Assembly (NCBI GenBank): GCA_011050675.1
Contig: DRFI01000031.1
Coordinates: 154,674 to 218,673, forward strand
Origin: Maribacter sp.
GTDB taxonomy: Bacteria; Bacteroidota; Bacteroidia; Flavobacteriales; Flavobacteriaceae
DNA: 64,000 bases
Reading direction: 5' to 3'
The translations under genes were made by a program, and so were the position numbers. Below, piece by piece: positions 35,305-44,978 of this stretch. Within the stretch, counting starts at the first letter, position 1, and each line of letters opens with the position of its first letter. The notes beneath the pieces were generated by a model, which had not been told where the DNA came from, made no database searches, and saw only the letters and a list, made by a program, of their open reading frames with translations.

Positions 35305-37614
35305 ATGACAGAAACTCCTTTTAATCTTGATTATGATCAAAAGCAAGATAGATTCGATCTTGGTGAGATTTTAAAGAAATATATTAAGTATTGGCCATGG
35401 TTTGCGGCATCTTTCCTTTTAACCTTGGCCTTTGCAGTATTTTATTTATTATCGACTGCCAAAATTTATGAATCTGTAGCTAAGATTAAAATAGTTGATA
35501 ATTCTACTGATATTGGCTTACAATCTAATGCTATGTCTCTTTTTACAAATGGTTCTACCATAAATTTGGATAATCAGATTGAAATACTTACATCTTATAG
35601 AATTTTGTCAGAAGTAGTTAAGGAGCTACAGTTGGATGTCACCTATTATTTGAAGGGTAAGTTAAAAGATAAACAGGTTTGGGATGCACCATTTATAGTT
35701 GTAAAAGAAACTTCTGAGGAATTAAAAAAGGCACAGAGTCTCTCTGTTAATTTTATGGCGAATGATATTGAGGTTACAGACTCAAATGGGAATAATTTCA
35801 CCTTATTCTATAAACAATCTGAGAATGCTTTAAAAACATCTCCATTCAGAATTTTAATGATAGATACTCTTCAAAATCTTAATTTGATTGGGCAGGAATA
35901 TGAAGTGGTTATTAGTCCTATTAAAAATACAGTTTTAGGGTTAATCAACAAGATGGAAATACAAACTACCACTAAGGACAGTGATGTGCTGGCAATAAGC
36001 TTGTCTGGAAATTATCCAACAAAATCTGAACTTATTTTAAATACGTTAATAAAGAAATTTAATCAAGACGGTATAAATGATAGGCAACAGGTTTCTAAAC
36101 GGACATTAGATTTTATTGATGAGCGATTTGTTTACTTATCGACAGAATTAGATTCTATAGAAGGTGGTAAACAAGCTTTTAAAACTAGAAATAATCTATC
36201 GTATATTGAAGCTGATGCGGGGGTATCTTTAGAGCGTAAATCTGAAACTGAAAATGATGTAATTAAATTAGAAACTCAAATTTCACTTTCAGCTTTGTTA
36301 AAAAATTCAGTGGTTGGTCAAGCAGCTTTTGAACTTCTGCCAGTGGATGTAGGTCTGGAGAATTCTGGATTAAATAGCATGGTGGATCGTTATAATGACC
36401 AAGTTTTGCAACGTAATAAATTGTTGCAAACTGTAGGTATTCAGCATCCTAGTTTAATTGCCATTTCAACTCAATTAGAAGTCGCTAAGGTGAATATTAT
36501 AAAAACTATAAATATTTATCAAACCCAATTAAGAACATCATTAATACAGTCTAATCAAGCACAAAATAAAGTTAATAGTGTGTTTTCGGGATTACCGGAA
36601 AAGGAAAAAATGTTGCGATCTATTGAAAGGCAACAAAGTATAAAGGAAAATCTTTTTCTTCTATTGTTACAAAAGCGAGAAGAAGCTGGTATAAGTTTAG
36701 CAGTAACGACTCCATTGGTTAAAATTGTTGATTATGCGCTGACCAGTACGACTCCTATTGCACCAAAGAAAACTATTATATTGGGAGTATCAGGGATTCT
36801 GGGTTTGCTTATACCTTTTGTTTTCTTCTACATTAAATTTTCTTTGAACGATAAAATTGGTTCGAAGTCTGATGTTTTAGCGATAGAGTCGTCTATTCCA
36901 TTCTTAGGCGAAATTCCACATTTTAAAACTGAAAAGAAATTTATAGATTTTAATGATCATTCTGTATTAGCAGAATCTTTTAGAATTTTGGCAACCAATA
37001 TCAATTATATGTTGCCTAAACGAAAAGATGGTAGTGGTAATGTAATCTTTGTTACTTCTGGTTATATGGGTGAAGGTAAAAGTCTTTTAGCTTACAATCT
37101 ATCTGTGGCTTATGCTAGTATAAATAAAAAAGTGCTATTAATTGATGCTGACCTTAGAAGTCCCGAACAACATAAGTATTTTAAAATGGATCGTAATACT
37201 AAGGGATTAACAGATTACTTAAAAGAGGAGGAAATTAATTGGAAAAGTTTTATATTCTCAGGACTTGAGAAAAGTAAAAATCATCATGTATGTTTGAGTG
37301 GAGCTATACCACCTAATGCACCGCAACTACTTTCAAACGGTGCTTTTGAAAAGTTTATAACCAATGCAAAGGAGTACTATGATTTAATTGTTGTAGATAC
37401 GGCCCCAGCCGTGCCTGTTACCGATACTTTATTAATTGCAGATTATGCAGATGTAACGTTGTTTGTTATTAGAGCAGGTGTTACTGATAAAGCAATTTTA
37501 CATGGGGCTAGTGAAGACAGTCATAGAGATAAGTTGAAGAATATGGCTTATGTTTTAAATGATGTTCATGCTAGAAATATTAAGTCCTACAATTACGGTT
37601 ATGGAGAGGTATAA
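35305..37614 (+). CDS. wzc: Wzc-type polysaccharide co-polymerase / tyrosine autokinase
   Basis: 769 residues. An N-terminal Wzz domain with a membrane segment (KYWPWFAASFLLTLAFAVFYLL), a long periplasmic coiled-coil region, a second membrane segment near 485-510 (IILGVSGILGLLIPFVFFYI) and a cytoplasmic BY-kinase domain. Walker A is GYMGEGKS (about 586-593), Walker A' is LLIDADLRSPEQ, and the tail has tyrosines (SYNYGYGEV) for autophosphorylation. It controls chain length and export. A Wza-type export gene, often adjacent, is not in the window. Confidence 0.93.
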   Translation: MTETPFNLDYDQKQDRFDLGEILKKYIKYWPWFAASFLLTLAFAVFYLLSTAKIYESVAKIKIVDNSTDIGLQSNAMSLFTNGSTINLDNQIEILTSYRILSEVVKELQLDVTYYLKGKLKDKQVWDAPFIVVKETSEELKKAQSLSVNFMANDIEVTDSNGNNFTLFYKQSENALKTSPFRILMIDTLQNLNLIGQEYEVVISPIKNTVLGLINKMEIQTTTKDSDVLAISLSGNYPTKSELILNTLIKKFNQDGINDRQQVSKRTLDFIDERFVYLSTELDSIEGGKQAFKTRNNLSYIEADAGVSLERKSETENDVIKLETQISLSALLKNSVVGQAAFELLPVDVGLENSGLNSMVDRYNDQVLQRNKLLQTVGIQHPSLIAISTQLEVAKVNIIKTINIYQTQLRTSLIQSNQAQNKVNSVFSGLPEKEKMLRSIERQQSIKENLFLLLLQKREEAGISLAVTTPLVKIVDYALTSTTPIAPKKTIILGVSGILGLLIPFVFFYIKFSLNDKIGSKSDVLAIESSIPFLGEIPHFKTEKKFIDFNDHSVLAESFRILATNINYMLPKRKDGSGNVIFVTSGYMGEGKSLLAYNLSVAYASINKKVLLIDADLRSPEQHKYFKMDRNTKGLTDYLKEEEINWKSFIFSGLEKSKNHHVCLSGAIPPNAPQLLSNGAFEKFITNAKEYYDLIVVDTAPAVPVTDTLLIADYADVTLFVIRAGVTDKAILHGASEDSHRDKLKNMAYVLNDVHARNIKSYNYGYGEV

Positions 37615-37648
37615 GGTGTAAAAATTTTAGTTGTTTGGGATATTAGTT

Positions 37649-38629
37649 CTAAACTTTCTTTCCACTTAGTATCTCAATAGTATGCATCACTAATAAACCA
37701 TCTTCAGCGGTGCAAGGATTTTCTCCTTTGCCTAGAAAGTAATTAACAACAGCCTGTATCATAGGTTCTTGAACATGCTTGGGGTTAGTGAATGAAAATG
37801 TTTGTTCTTCTTTGTCATTTTTTACAATAACCTCGCTACCAAAAAAGGAAAACTCAATACGTCCATTAGTACCAAAAATAATACACTCATCTTTTTCGTT
37901 TTCTTCAGCGGCATTAAAATTCCATATACCACGAAATTGAATACCATTTTTAAATGATATAATTCCATTTACTAACTCTTCTACATTTGCGTTCGTATTT
38001 GTTGATTTCGTTAAACCGAGTACTTTTTCAATCGGTCCGAAAAAATGAAGCATTAAATCTACATGGTGCGGTGCCAAGTCGTAAAAATAACCACCACCCG
38101 AAATCTCTGGTTGTATTCTCCAATTGTCTTGAGAATCGGCTACAAATAATTCTTTTTTAGACTGTAATATTTGTAGATCTACATGAATAATGTCTCCGAT
38201 ACTATTTGCATCCAGCAGTTCTTTTACTTTTAAAAAAGCAGGTAGTTTACGGCGATAGTGTGCCATAGTAAGTTTGCCAGTGCTTTTTTCAAGAGCATTA
38301 CTTATTTGTTGTGCTTCTGTAGCGTTCAATGCCATGGGTTTCTCTAAATACACATGTTTGCCCGCTTCCAAAGCTTGCAGGGCATATATAAGATGTGAAG
38401 ACGGGGGCGTAGCGATATAAACAGCATTGATGTCAACGTTATTTAAAATATCATCTGCATTAGAGGTCCATTGTGGAACATGATGTCGTTTGGCAAAATC
38501 TTTGGCTTTTTCTTTATTACGGCGCATGACAGCAATTAGATTTGAATGTGGCACTTTCTGAAAGGCAGGACCACTTTTTATTTCAGCAACATCGCCACAT
38601 CCAATTATTCCCCAATTAATTTCAGTCAT
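37649..38629 (-). CDS. cytoplasmic Gfo/Idh/MocA-family oxidoreductase
   Basis: 326 residues without signal peptide. Rossmann start INWGIIGCGDVAEIKSGPAF, NVDINAVYIATPPSSH and the family motif VYLEKPMALN are present. ISGGGYFYDLAPHHVDLMLHFFGP carries the conserved C-terminal-domain histidines. It is convergent with wzc, so not part of that operon. It may modify a sugar or inositol; the substrate cannot be told. Much shorter than the Tat-exported paralogue at 682. Confidence 0.9.
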   Translation of the reverse strand: MTEINWGIIGCGDVAEIKSGPAFQKVPHSNLIAVMRRNKEKAKDFAKRHHVPQWTSNADDILNNVDINAVYIATPPSSHLIYALQALEAGKHVYLEKPMALNATEAQQISNALEKSTGKLTMAHYRRKLPAFLKVKELLDANSIGDIIHVDLQILQSKKELFVADSQDNWRIQPEISGGGYFYDLAPHHVDLMLHFFGPIEKVLGLTKSTNTNANVEELVNGIISFKNGIQFRGIWNFNAAEENEKDECIIFGTNGRIEFSFFGSEVIVKNDKEEQTFSFTNPKHVQEPMIQAVVNYFLGKGENPCTAEDGLLVMHTIEILSGKKV

Positions 38630-38769
38630 TTTATTGATTTTAGTTTTCTTGAAAATTTACAACTATTCAATTGCTTTTAAAAATACAAATTAGAGATGGG
38701 TTATCTTTTTTGCGGATAGAATTCCTATATATGATATGGTTAAATTATTTTTGATTAAAAATAGAGATA

Positions 38770-39639
38770 ATGGCTTCAGGATTTTTTGCAATATTAGATG
38801 ATGTAGCAGCACTATTGGATGATGTAGCTGCAATGAGTAAAATAGCCACTAAGAAGACCGCAGGGATTTTAGGTGACGATTTAGCTGTTAATGCAGAAAA
38901 AGCCTCAGGATTCGTCTCGCAAAGAGAATTACCGGTACTCTGGGCAATTACCAAAGGATCGCTTCTCAATAAAATTATAATTTTACCTATTGCTTTTCTG
39001 TTAAGTGCTTTTTTACCTTGGGCGGTAACTGTTGTTTTGATACTTGGAGGTATTTATCTTGCTTTTGAAGGTGCGGAAAAAATTCATGAATTCTTTGTTC
39101 CTCATGAACATGCTCATATAGCTGCTGAAGGGAAGGAGATGACTAAAGAGGAGATTCTGGAACTAGAGAAGACGAAAGTAAAATCTGCCATAGTAACCGA
39201 TTTTATATTGTCTATAGAAATTGTAATAATTGCATTAGGAGCCGTACTTAAAGAGCCCCTGGTTACACAAATAGCAGTGGTCTCGGTTGTGGCTCTATTG
39301 GCTACTGTTGGTGTTTATGGTATTGTAGCGCTTATTGTACGCATGGACGAATTTGGCACTAGTTTGATAAACTACAATGAAGAAGAAAATAGTATTTCTG
39401 ATAAGATTGGACGATTTTTTGTAAATGCGCTGCCAAAGGTAATTAAGGCTTTATCAGTAATTGGAACTATTGCGTTACTATTGGTTTCTGGAGGTATTTT
39501 TGTTCATAATATTGATTTTTTCCATCACTTTCTTCCTAGTGTTCCAAGCATTATTGTAGAATTTGTAGTTGGTCTTTTTGTTGGATTTACAGCACTTCTA
39601 CTTTTTAATGGAGTTAAAATGTTATTAAAAAAGAAATAA
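38770..39639 (+). CDS. DUF808 (YedI-like) membrane protein
   Basis: 289 residues. The N-terminal MASGFFAILDDVAALLDDVA, then ATKKTAGILGDDLAVNAEKA, is the signature of DUF808. Several hydrophobic segments follow (LNKIIILPIAFLLSAFLPWAV; IVTDFILSIEIVIIALGAVL; C-terminal IIVEFVVGLFVGFTALLLF). The family is widespread in bacteria and of unknown function. Its stop codon abuts the stop of the convergent WcaJ pseudogene with no spacer. Confidence 0.92.
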   Translation: MASGFFAILDDVAALLDDVAAMSKIATKKTAGILGDDLAVNAEKASGFVSQRELPVLWAITKGSLLNKIIILPIAFLLSAFLPWAVTVVLILGGIYLAFEGAEKIHEFFVPHEHAHIAAEGKEMTKEEILELEKTKVKSAIVTDFILSIEIVIIALGAVLKEPLVTQIAVVSVVALLATVGVYGIVALIVRMDEFGTSLINYNEEENSISDKIGRFFVNALPKVIKALSVIGTIALLLVSGGIFVHNIDFFHHFLPSVPSIIVEFVVGLFVGFTALLLFNGVKMLLKKK

Positions 39640-40985
39640 TCAATACGCGCTCTCTTCACCTTTTATTGCATTGTACATCGTTAATAATACAATTTTCGCA
39701 TCTAGTGCTAGAGACCATTTTTCCATATAAAAAATATCATAACGAACTCTATTTACGATATCTGATCTGTTAATAATTTCTCCTCGGCAACCTTGAATTT
39801 GAGCTAAGCCGGTAATACCTGGTTTTAAAAAATGACGCACCAAGTATTTATCTACAGAACTTTCATATTTCTGGGTATGTACTACCATATGCGGTCTAGG
39901 GCCTACAACACTCATATCTCCCATAAGAACATAAAAGAACTGTGGTAGTTCGTCTATACTGGTCTTTCTTAAAATTTTACCAAGCTTTGTTACTCTCACA
40001 TCATTTTTAGTAGCCATTTGAGTATCGCTCGTAGTACTTTTGGTCATGGACCTAAATTTGTAACACCCAAAAACACTTCTATTGACACCGTGTCTTTCCT
40101 GTTTAAAGAATAATGGTCCTTTAGAATCAAGTTTAATTAATATATATACTATTGGGGTAAGCCACGATAGAACAAAAAGGATTGCTAAACTTGAAAATAG
40201 GATATCAAAAATTCGTTTAATAAGATTGGAATAATCTAAATCTAAAGGAGAAGCTCTTAAGTTTAATATAGGAACTGCACCGTATAATTCTAATGACATT
40301 GTTCTAGAAAATAGTTCTTTATTATCTGGAATTATTTTAATTCTTTTTAAGCTATTATCAGCAATCTTCATTAAGTACTGTATTTCGGCTTTAGATAATT
40401 TTGAAGCCATACAGTATACTTCTTCTGCATTGTTTTCGAATATGTAATTGAAAGAACTTTCAATATTTCCTAAACAAGAAGAACTATTGGATTTAACGTT
40501 GTCAAAATATCCCATGTACTGGTATCCATATTCTGGATTATCGAAAATTCGTCTTAGTTTTTGCAGGTTTTTATCTTTGCCAATTACGACAACTCTAGGG
40601 CTATTGAAACCTTTAGTTCTATATAATTTCTTAGCCCAGTAAAATAATACCCTAAACAGTGTGAGCAGTAAACAAATTTGTAAGTACACCAAAACTAAAT
40701 AGGTAGTGTATAAGATCGCATTCCAAAAAAGACGAATGAAGTAAAATAAACTAACCCATAAATAACAAATAGATTAAAGAAAGTATTAAGATTGGTCATG
40801 AAACCATCTCTCCTGGCCGTAGGATAAAAATTTAAACTATATGTTGTTATAAGCCATGTTCAATTATAGTATAAAATACTATACCCACTAAGGTAGGTTT
40901 CTGGCGTATATACATATAGCGTTAAATTAATGAACAGTATATGTACAACAAAGGATAAGGGTATTATAAAATTAGATTTCTTCAT
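39640..40985 (-). pseudogene. WcaJ-type undecaprenyl-phosphate sugar phosphotransferase, nonsense codon plus frameshift
   Basis: The intact 3' part encodes 350 residues with the catalytic bacterial-sugar-transferase domain (KRIFDILFSSLAILFVLSWL; GPLFFKQERHGVNR; CYKFRSM; KTSIDELPQFFYVLMGDMSV; GPRPHM). The family needs ~100 more N-terminal membrane residues, and these are encoded upstream: ATG at 40985 gives MKKSNFIIPLSFVVHILFIN..., stopped at codon 42 by TGA (40860-40862). The same frame continues with NFYPTARRDGF and then crosses into the catalytic frame by a shift between 40774 and 40697. Restoring one base gives 449 codons, close to the family norm. Two lesions suggest true decay; a truncated catalytic protein may still be made. 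Confidence 0.8.
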
Positions 40986-41029
40986 TTCCGCTTTTAGTAA
41001 TGGTTGGTCAAAGAGCTAAGAATAGGTTA

Positions 41030-41071
41030 TTACCGTTAACCAATAGTCGAATAACTATTGGTTAACGGTAA
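41030..41071. terminator. 18-bp stem hairpin between fcl and the WcaJ pseudogene
   Basis: TTACCGTTAACCAATAGT and ACTATTGGTTAACGGTAA are perfect complements around a 6-base loop (CGAATA). It lies 34 bases after the fcl stop. No T-run follows, but the stem is very strong. Confidence 0.65.
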
Positions 41072-41105
41072 ATTGAGTTTGATAGAAATCTGTAGGTAAA
41101 AACAA

Positions 41106-42197
41106 TTAATTCTTGGCGGTGTACCATGAATAAACTTGTTGTACTCCTTGTTGTAAAGAAATGGTGTGTTTCCACCCAAGGTCATGTAATTTTGTGGGGT
41201 CTGTTAGTTTTTTTAAGGTGCCATCTGGTTTTTCGGTATTAAAATATAATTCGCCTTTAAAATTTATGGTTTGTTGTATTAATAATGCTAAGTCTTTTAT
41301 AGAAATATCAACCCCTGTACCAATATTGATATGAGTATTGCGTACTTCTTTTGTTTCTTGATTATAACAATCCTTAAAATCTCTCTGCTCCATTAAGAAG
41401 ACACAGGCATCGGCCATATCTTCGCTCCATAGAAATTCTCGCATAGGTTTTCCTGAACCCCAAATCTCTAAATAAACAATATCACCTTTCTTTTTAATAC
41501 CATATTTATCTAAAGTTGAAATGATTTCATTTTTAGATGAACTTCCGTTAACACCCTCAATAGGTAACGCATTTAAATCTGATGAGATAGTATCCCAATC
41601 ATCATTTTCTAGGGCTTTCCCTAAATGCATTTTTCGTATCAACGCAGGTAATACATGCGATTTCTCTAAATCGAAATTATCATTTGGACCGTACAAATTG
41701 GTAGGCATAACAGAAATAAAGTTAGTGCCATATTGCAAATTGTAACTTTCGCACATTTTAATACCTGCTATTTTTGCGATAGCGTAGGGTTCATTGGTGT
41801 ACTCCAGAACGTCTGTTAGCAAATAGTCCTCTTTCATAGGTTGAGGGCAATTTTTAGGATAAATGCATGTGCTTCCTAAAAAGAGTAATTTCTTCACCCC
41901 ATGAAGATAACTTTGATGTATTACATTATTCTGAATCATTAGATTTTCATAAATGAAATCTGCACGATACGTGTTATTTGCTACAATGCCACCTACTTTA
42001 GCGGCAGCAAGAATAACATATGATGGTTTTTCAACCTCAAAAAATGTAGCAACTTCTGTAGCATTGGTTAAATCTAATTCTTTGTGCGTGCGAAAAATCA
42101 AGTTCGAATAGCCTCTGCTCTTCAGATTTTTAACAATTGCACTACCAACTAGACCTCTGTGACCTGCTATATATATTTTAGCTTCTTTATTTAACAT
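41106..42197 (-). CDS. fcl: GDP-L-fucose synthase
   Basis: 363 residues. SDR nucleotide motif GHRGLVGSAIV, ILAAAKVGGIVANNTYRADF, LFLGSTCIYPKNCPQPM and the catalytic YAIAKIAG (Tyr-x-x-x-Lys) are present, as is SVMPTNLYGPNDNF. It is longer than the ~320-residue enterobacterial enzyme because of an insertion around residues 200-250 (DDWDTISSDLNAL...), common in Bacteroidota homologues. It turns GDP-4-keto-6-deoxymannose into GDP-L-fucose. gmd lies 41 bases upstream on the same strand. Confidence 0.95.
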   Translation of the reverse strand: MLNKEAKIYIAGHRGLVGSAIVKNLKSRGYSNLIFRTHKELDLTNATEVATFFEVEKPSYVILAAAKVGGIVANNTYRADFIYENLMIQNNVIHQSYLHGVKKLLFLGSTCIYPKNCPQPMKEDYLLTDVLEYTNEPYAIAKIAGIKMCESYNLQYGTNFISVMPTNLYGPNDNFDLEKSHVLPALIRKMHLGKALENDDWDTISSDLNALPIEGVNGSSSKNEIISTLDKYGIKKKGDIVYLEIWGSGKPMREFLWSEDMADACVFLMEQRDFKDCYNQETKEVRNTHINIGTGVDISIKDLALLIQQTINFKGELYFNTEKPDGTLKKLTDPTKLHDLGWKHTISLQQGVQQVYSWYTAKN

Positions 42198-42238
42198 AGT
42201 TTACCTGCTAATTAGGAGAATCGATAGTTCTTAATTAT

Positions 42239-43351
42239 TTATTCAAAATAATTATATGTTACATAGCCGCCTTTTTTCAAATATTGATCTTTTTGCATCA
42301 ATTTTAAATCATGTGTCATCATGTCTTTTACCAAACCTTGTAAGTCATATTCAGGAATCCATCCTAATTTAGTATTGGCTTTTGTTGCATCGCCAATTAA
42401 TAATTCAACTTCTGTCGGTCTAAAATATTTAGGATCAACCGCAAGAATTTCTTTTCCGATTTCAACTTGTAAATCAGGATTAGAACATGATTTTATATAC
42501 CCTTTTTCATCAACACCTTTTCCTTTAAATTCTAGTTCAATACCCATTTCTGCGAACGCCATTCTAACGAATTCACGAACTGGAGTGGTTTTTCCGGTAG
42601 CAATAACCCAATCTTCTGCCTCATCAGCTTGAAGAATCATCCACATCATACGAACGTAATCTTTAGCATGACCCCAATCTCGTTGAGCATCTAAATTACC
42701 TAAGTAAATTTTGTCTTGTAGACCTAGACCTATCCTTGCAGCTGCTCTGGTTATTTTTCTAGTAACAAAAGTTTCTCCTCTAATCGGCGATTCGTGGTTA
42801 AAAAGAATGCCGTTACAAGCAAACATGTCATAAGCCTCTCTATAATTTACGGTAATCCAGAATGCGTACATTTTAGCTACGGCATAAGGGCTACGTGGGT
42901 AAAAAGGAGTTGTTTCTGATTGCGGAACCTCTTGTACTTTTCCGTACAATTCTGAAGTTGATGCTTGGTATATACGTGTTTTTTTCTCAAGACCTAATAA
43001 ACGTACGGCATCTAAAATTCTAAGCGTACCCAAACCATCTGCGTTACCAGTATATTCTGGAACTTCAAATGAAACCTGAACATGACTCATTGCAGCTAGG
43101 TTATAAATCTCATCTGGTTGAATTTCTTGTATTAATCTAATAAGATTAGTACTATCTGTCATGTCACCATAGTGTAGCACAAAATTTCTATGTTCAATAT
43201 GTGGGTCTTGATAAAGATGATCAATTCTGTCAGTATTAAACATAGACGATCTTCTTTTAAGACCGTGTACTTGATACCCTTTTTTTAATAAAAATTCGCT
43301 TAAATAAGCGCCGTCTTGACCTGTGACTCCAGTGATTAATGCTACTTTCAT
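42239..43351 (-). CDS. gmd: GDP-mannose 4,6-dehydratase
   Basis: 370 residues. [48 protein letters not shown], the catalytic [12 protein letters not shown] and [19 protein letters not shown] are the classical GMD motifs. It makes GDP-4-keto-6-deoxymannose for the fucose synthase encoded next. These two give GDP-L-fucose for the cell-surface polysaccharide. The gene is the first of its transcript, with a 670-base gene-free region upstream. Confidence 0.96.
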   Translation of the reverse strand: MKVALITGVTGQDGAYLSEFLLKKGYQVHGLKRRSSMFNTDRIDHLYQDPHIEHRNFVLHYGDMTDSTNLIRLIQEIQPDEIYNLAAMSHVQVSFEVPEYTGNADGLGTLRILDAVRLLGLEKKTRIYQASTSELYGKVQEVPQSETTPFYPRSPYAVAKMYAFWITVNYREAYDMFACNGILFNHESPIRGETFVTRKITRAAARIGLGLQDKIYLGNLDAQRDWGHAKDYVRMMWMILQADEAEDWVIATGKTTPVREFVRMAFAEMGIELEFKGKGVDEKGYIKSCSNPDLQVEIGKEILAVDPKYFRPTEVELLIGDATKANTKLGWIPEYDLQGLVKDMMTHDLKLMQKDQYLKKGGYVTYNYFE

Positions 43352-44007
43352 ACTATTGTAAAATGGATTTATAATGTTTTTATGTTTATTTTTTTTACTT
43401 AAAACCTAGTAATATGGTGTTAGTGAATTCCGGCTAAGTTATTTCTTTGAAATAGGAATGCTTAATTATTATAAATGATTAAGTGAAGTTGGAAAATTCA
43501 TTTTAATAAATTATTTCTAGTTCTTTTAAAGTAAAATTTTGTTTCACCACTACCTAGATTACAATAATATAAGTATTAATATTTATAACATACTGTAATA
43601 ATCGTTACAACTGTAGTTAATGGTTGTGAAGCAAATTTATGATATTATTTGAGTATAGATACATCAAAAAAAGCAAACCTTAGACTAACATATGATTTAT
43701 TCGATAAACTGTGTTTTGGTAATTTCTTTTAGAAATTAGAATTTATTAACTAGTCGATTACTTCTTAAAATACGGGTTAAGCCTATGCAAAACAAATAAA
43801 AAAATAAGTTGCAGTGAACATTTTGGGATTTCTTCTTCTATACGATTTCTGGGTTATTATGTTTGTTATCAACTTTATGTGCCTTAGTATAAACCCCATG
43901 TAATATGGCCTTTTAAAAGCTCTGGATGTGTAAGTTTTAATATGATATGTACTTTTTACATGTTTTATATTTTGAGAAATAAAATGACAAAATTATTCTT
44001 TAGTAAT
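43352..44007. other. AT-rich intergenic region upstream of gmd
   Basis: About 650 bases with no ORF of note on either strand. The gmd promoter must lie here, but no convincing -33/-7 pair was identified. No repeat was recognised until the 16-bp inverted repeat at 44008. Confidence 0.6.
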
Positions 44008-44051
44008 TAAGCTCAATATGTTCGATGCTAATAGTGAACATATTGAGCTTA
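44008..44051. repeat. 16-bp perfect inverted repeat
   Basis: TAAGCTCAATATGTTC and GAACATATTGAGCTTA, separated by 12 bases. It spans the start of the wecG remnant. It could be a terminator for transcription reaching it from either side or the end of a lost element. Confidence 0.6.
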
Positions 44052-44335
44052 AATATTATTGAAACTAGAACATCAATTGCACCACTTGATAATTTGCCAG
44101 CCAAATCTAAATTGTTGGTAAACACGATTAATCAATATTCTTATTGTATATCAGAAGAAGATTCAGCGTTTAAAAAAGCGTTGTTAGAAAGTGATGTGCT
44201 ATTACCTGATGGAGTAGCTATAGTTTTGGCTTCAAAGTGGTTAAATGGAATTACAGTAAGAAAATTGCCGGTGCAGATTTTCATGAATATCAATTGAAAA
44301 AATTAAATGGGCAGAATGGATCATGTTTTCACTAA
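44025..44335 (+). pseudogene. truncated, frameshifted WecG/TagA-family gene
   Basis: Encodes the N-terminal third of a GT26 protein: LLVNTINQYSYCISEEDSAF, ESDVLLPDGVAIVLASKWL. The match then moves to another frame near 44255 (KKIAGADFHEYQLKKLNGQN, aligned with KIAGYDIF...YLEKMNGKC of the intact copy) and ends at TAA 44333-44335. The conserved C-terminal half, with VGMTAPKQEKW, is missing. It is a diverged paralogue of the gene at 34435-35220, not a recent copy. Confidence 0.8.
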
Positions 44336-44594
44336 ACATCTTGTGAAAGCAAAATTTACAAAAGCATCATAATATAATTTGTATTCAATTATAGACTTTT
44401 CCTTGATGCTGTCGTCGGACAACTTGGTTCTGATGATGGTGTTCGATGTAATTATAAGAACAGTCTTTTTTAATTAAAAACCATTTCAGCTTTTTTTCTT
44501 TTTGAAGCACTCGTATTTAAAGGTGTGCCTTCTTGGTACGTACATAAGAGAGACAATTTAGTATTGCTTCTCTAACTAAAAGTTTTATAAACAA
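44336..44594. other. gene-free stretch after the wecG remnant
   Basis: No recognisable gene. A short open stretch around 44401-44476 (LDAVVGQLGSDDGVRCNYK) matches nothing known to me. Confidence 0.4.
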
Positions 44595-44624
44595 AAAAAG
44601 CTCTCAATTTCTTGAGAGCTTTTT
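44595..44624 (-). terminator. intrinsic terminator after the tRNA 3' fragment
   Basis: AAAAAGCTCTCAA and TTGAGAGCTTTTT form a 13-bp stem with a 4-base loop. On the minus strand it follows the tRNA end directly and is continued by a T-run, so it looks like the native terminator of a tRNA gene. Confidence 0.8.
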
Positions 44625-44646
44625 GCGGTCTGGACGGGACTCGAAC
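44625..44646 (-). tRNA. 3' end of a tRNA gene (fragment; probably tRNA-Asp)
   Basis: On the minus strand the 22 bases read GTTCGAGTCCCG then TCCAGACCGC: a T-loop (TTCGAGT), the 3' T-stem, acceptor 3' strand and discriminator. Upstream on that strand the 5' T-stem, anticodon arm and D-arm are absent and unrelated sequence follows. The ending resembles flavobacterial tRNA-Asp; the identity is from memory and uncertain. Such 3' ends are classic attachment-site cores left by integrating elements. Confidence 0.65.
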
Positions 44647-44978
44647 TTTTCTTGAAAACACCCTGTATTATAGGGCTTACAAGGGGTTGTTTTTTGGACT
44701 CACCGCAATGCTCACCTTTTAACATAGTTTAACATTTAGAAGATGACTCAGATGCTAATTGAAAACAAAAAAGACCATTTCAAATGATATACTCGAGGTA
44801 AATTATTTAAAAGCATATATTCTCTACACTAAACGTATACTGTTAAGAGTTTATAGTTAAAGTTGGCTACAGTATATTTAAAAGGTCGAATTCTTAATCA
44901 AATATGTCAATTTTAAAGGGCTACGATTTATAAATATCTTCACCTTTTGATGACTATTTTTACAAAAACAAAACGTCC
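44647..44978. other. gene-free stretch between tRNA fragment and miaE
   Basis: About 330 AT-rich bases with no credible ORF. If the tRNA fragment is an attachment site, this is where an integrase would have been; no integrase coding was recognised. Confidence 0.4.

Noticed and set aside
40448..40642. Plus-strand ORF inside the WcaJ pseudogene
   Set aside because: Antisense to conserved WcaJ residues; no independent support.
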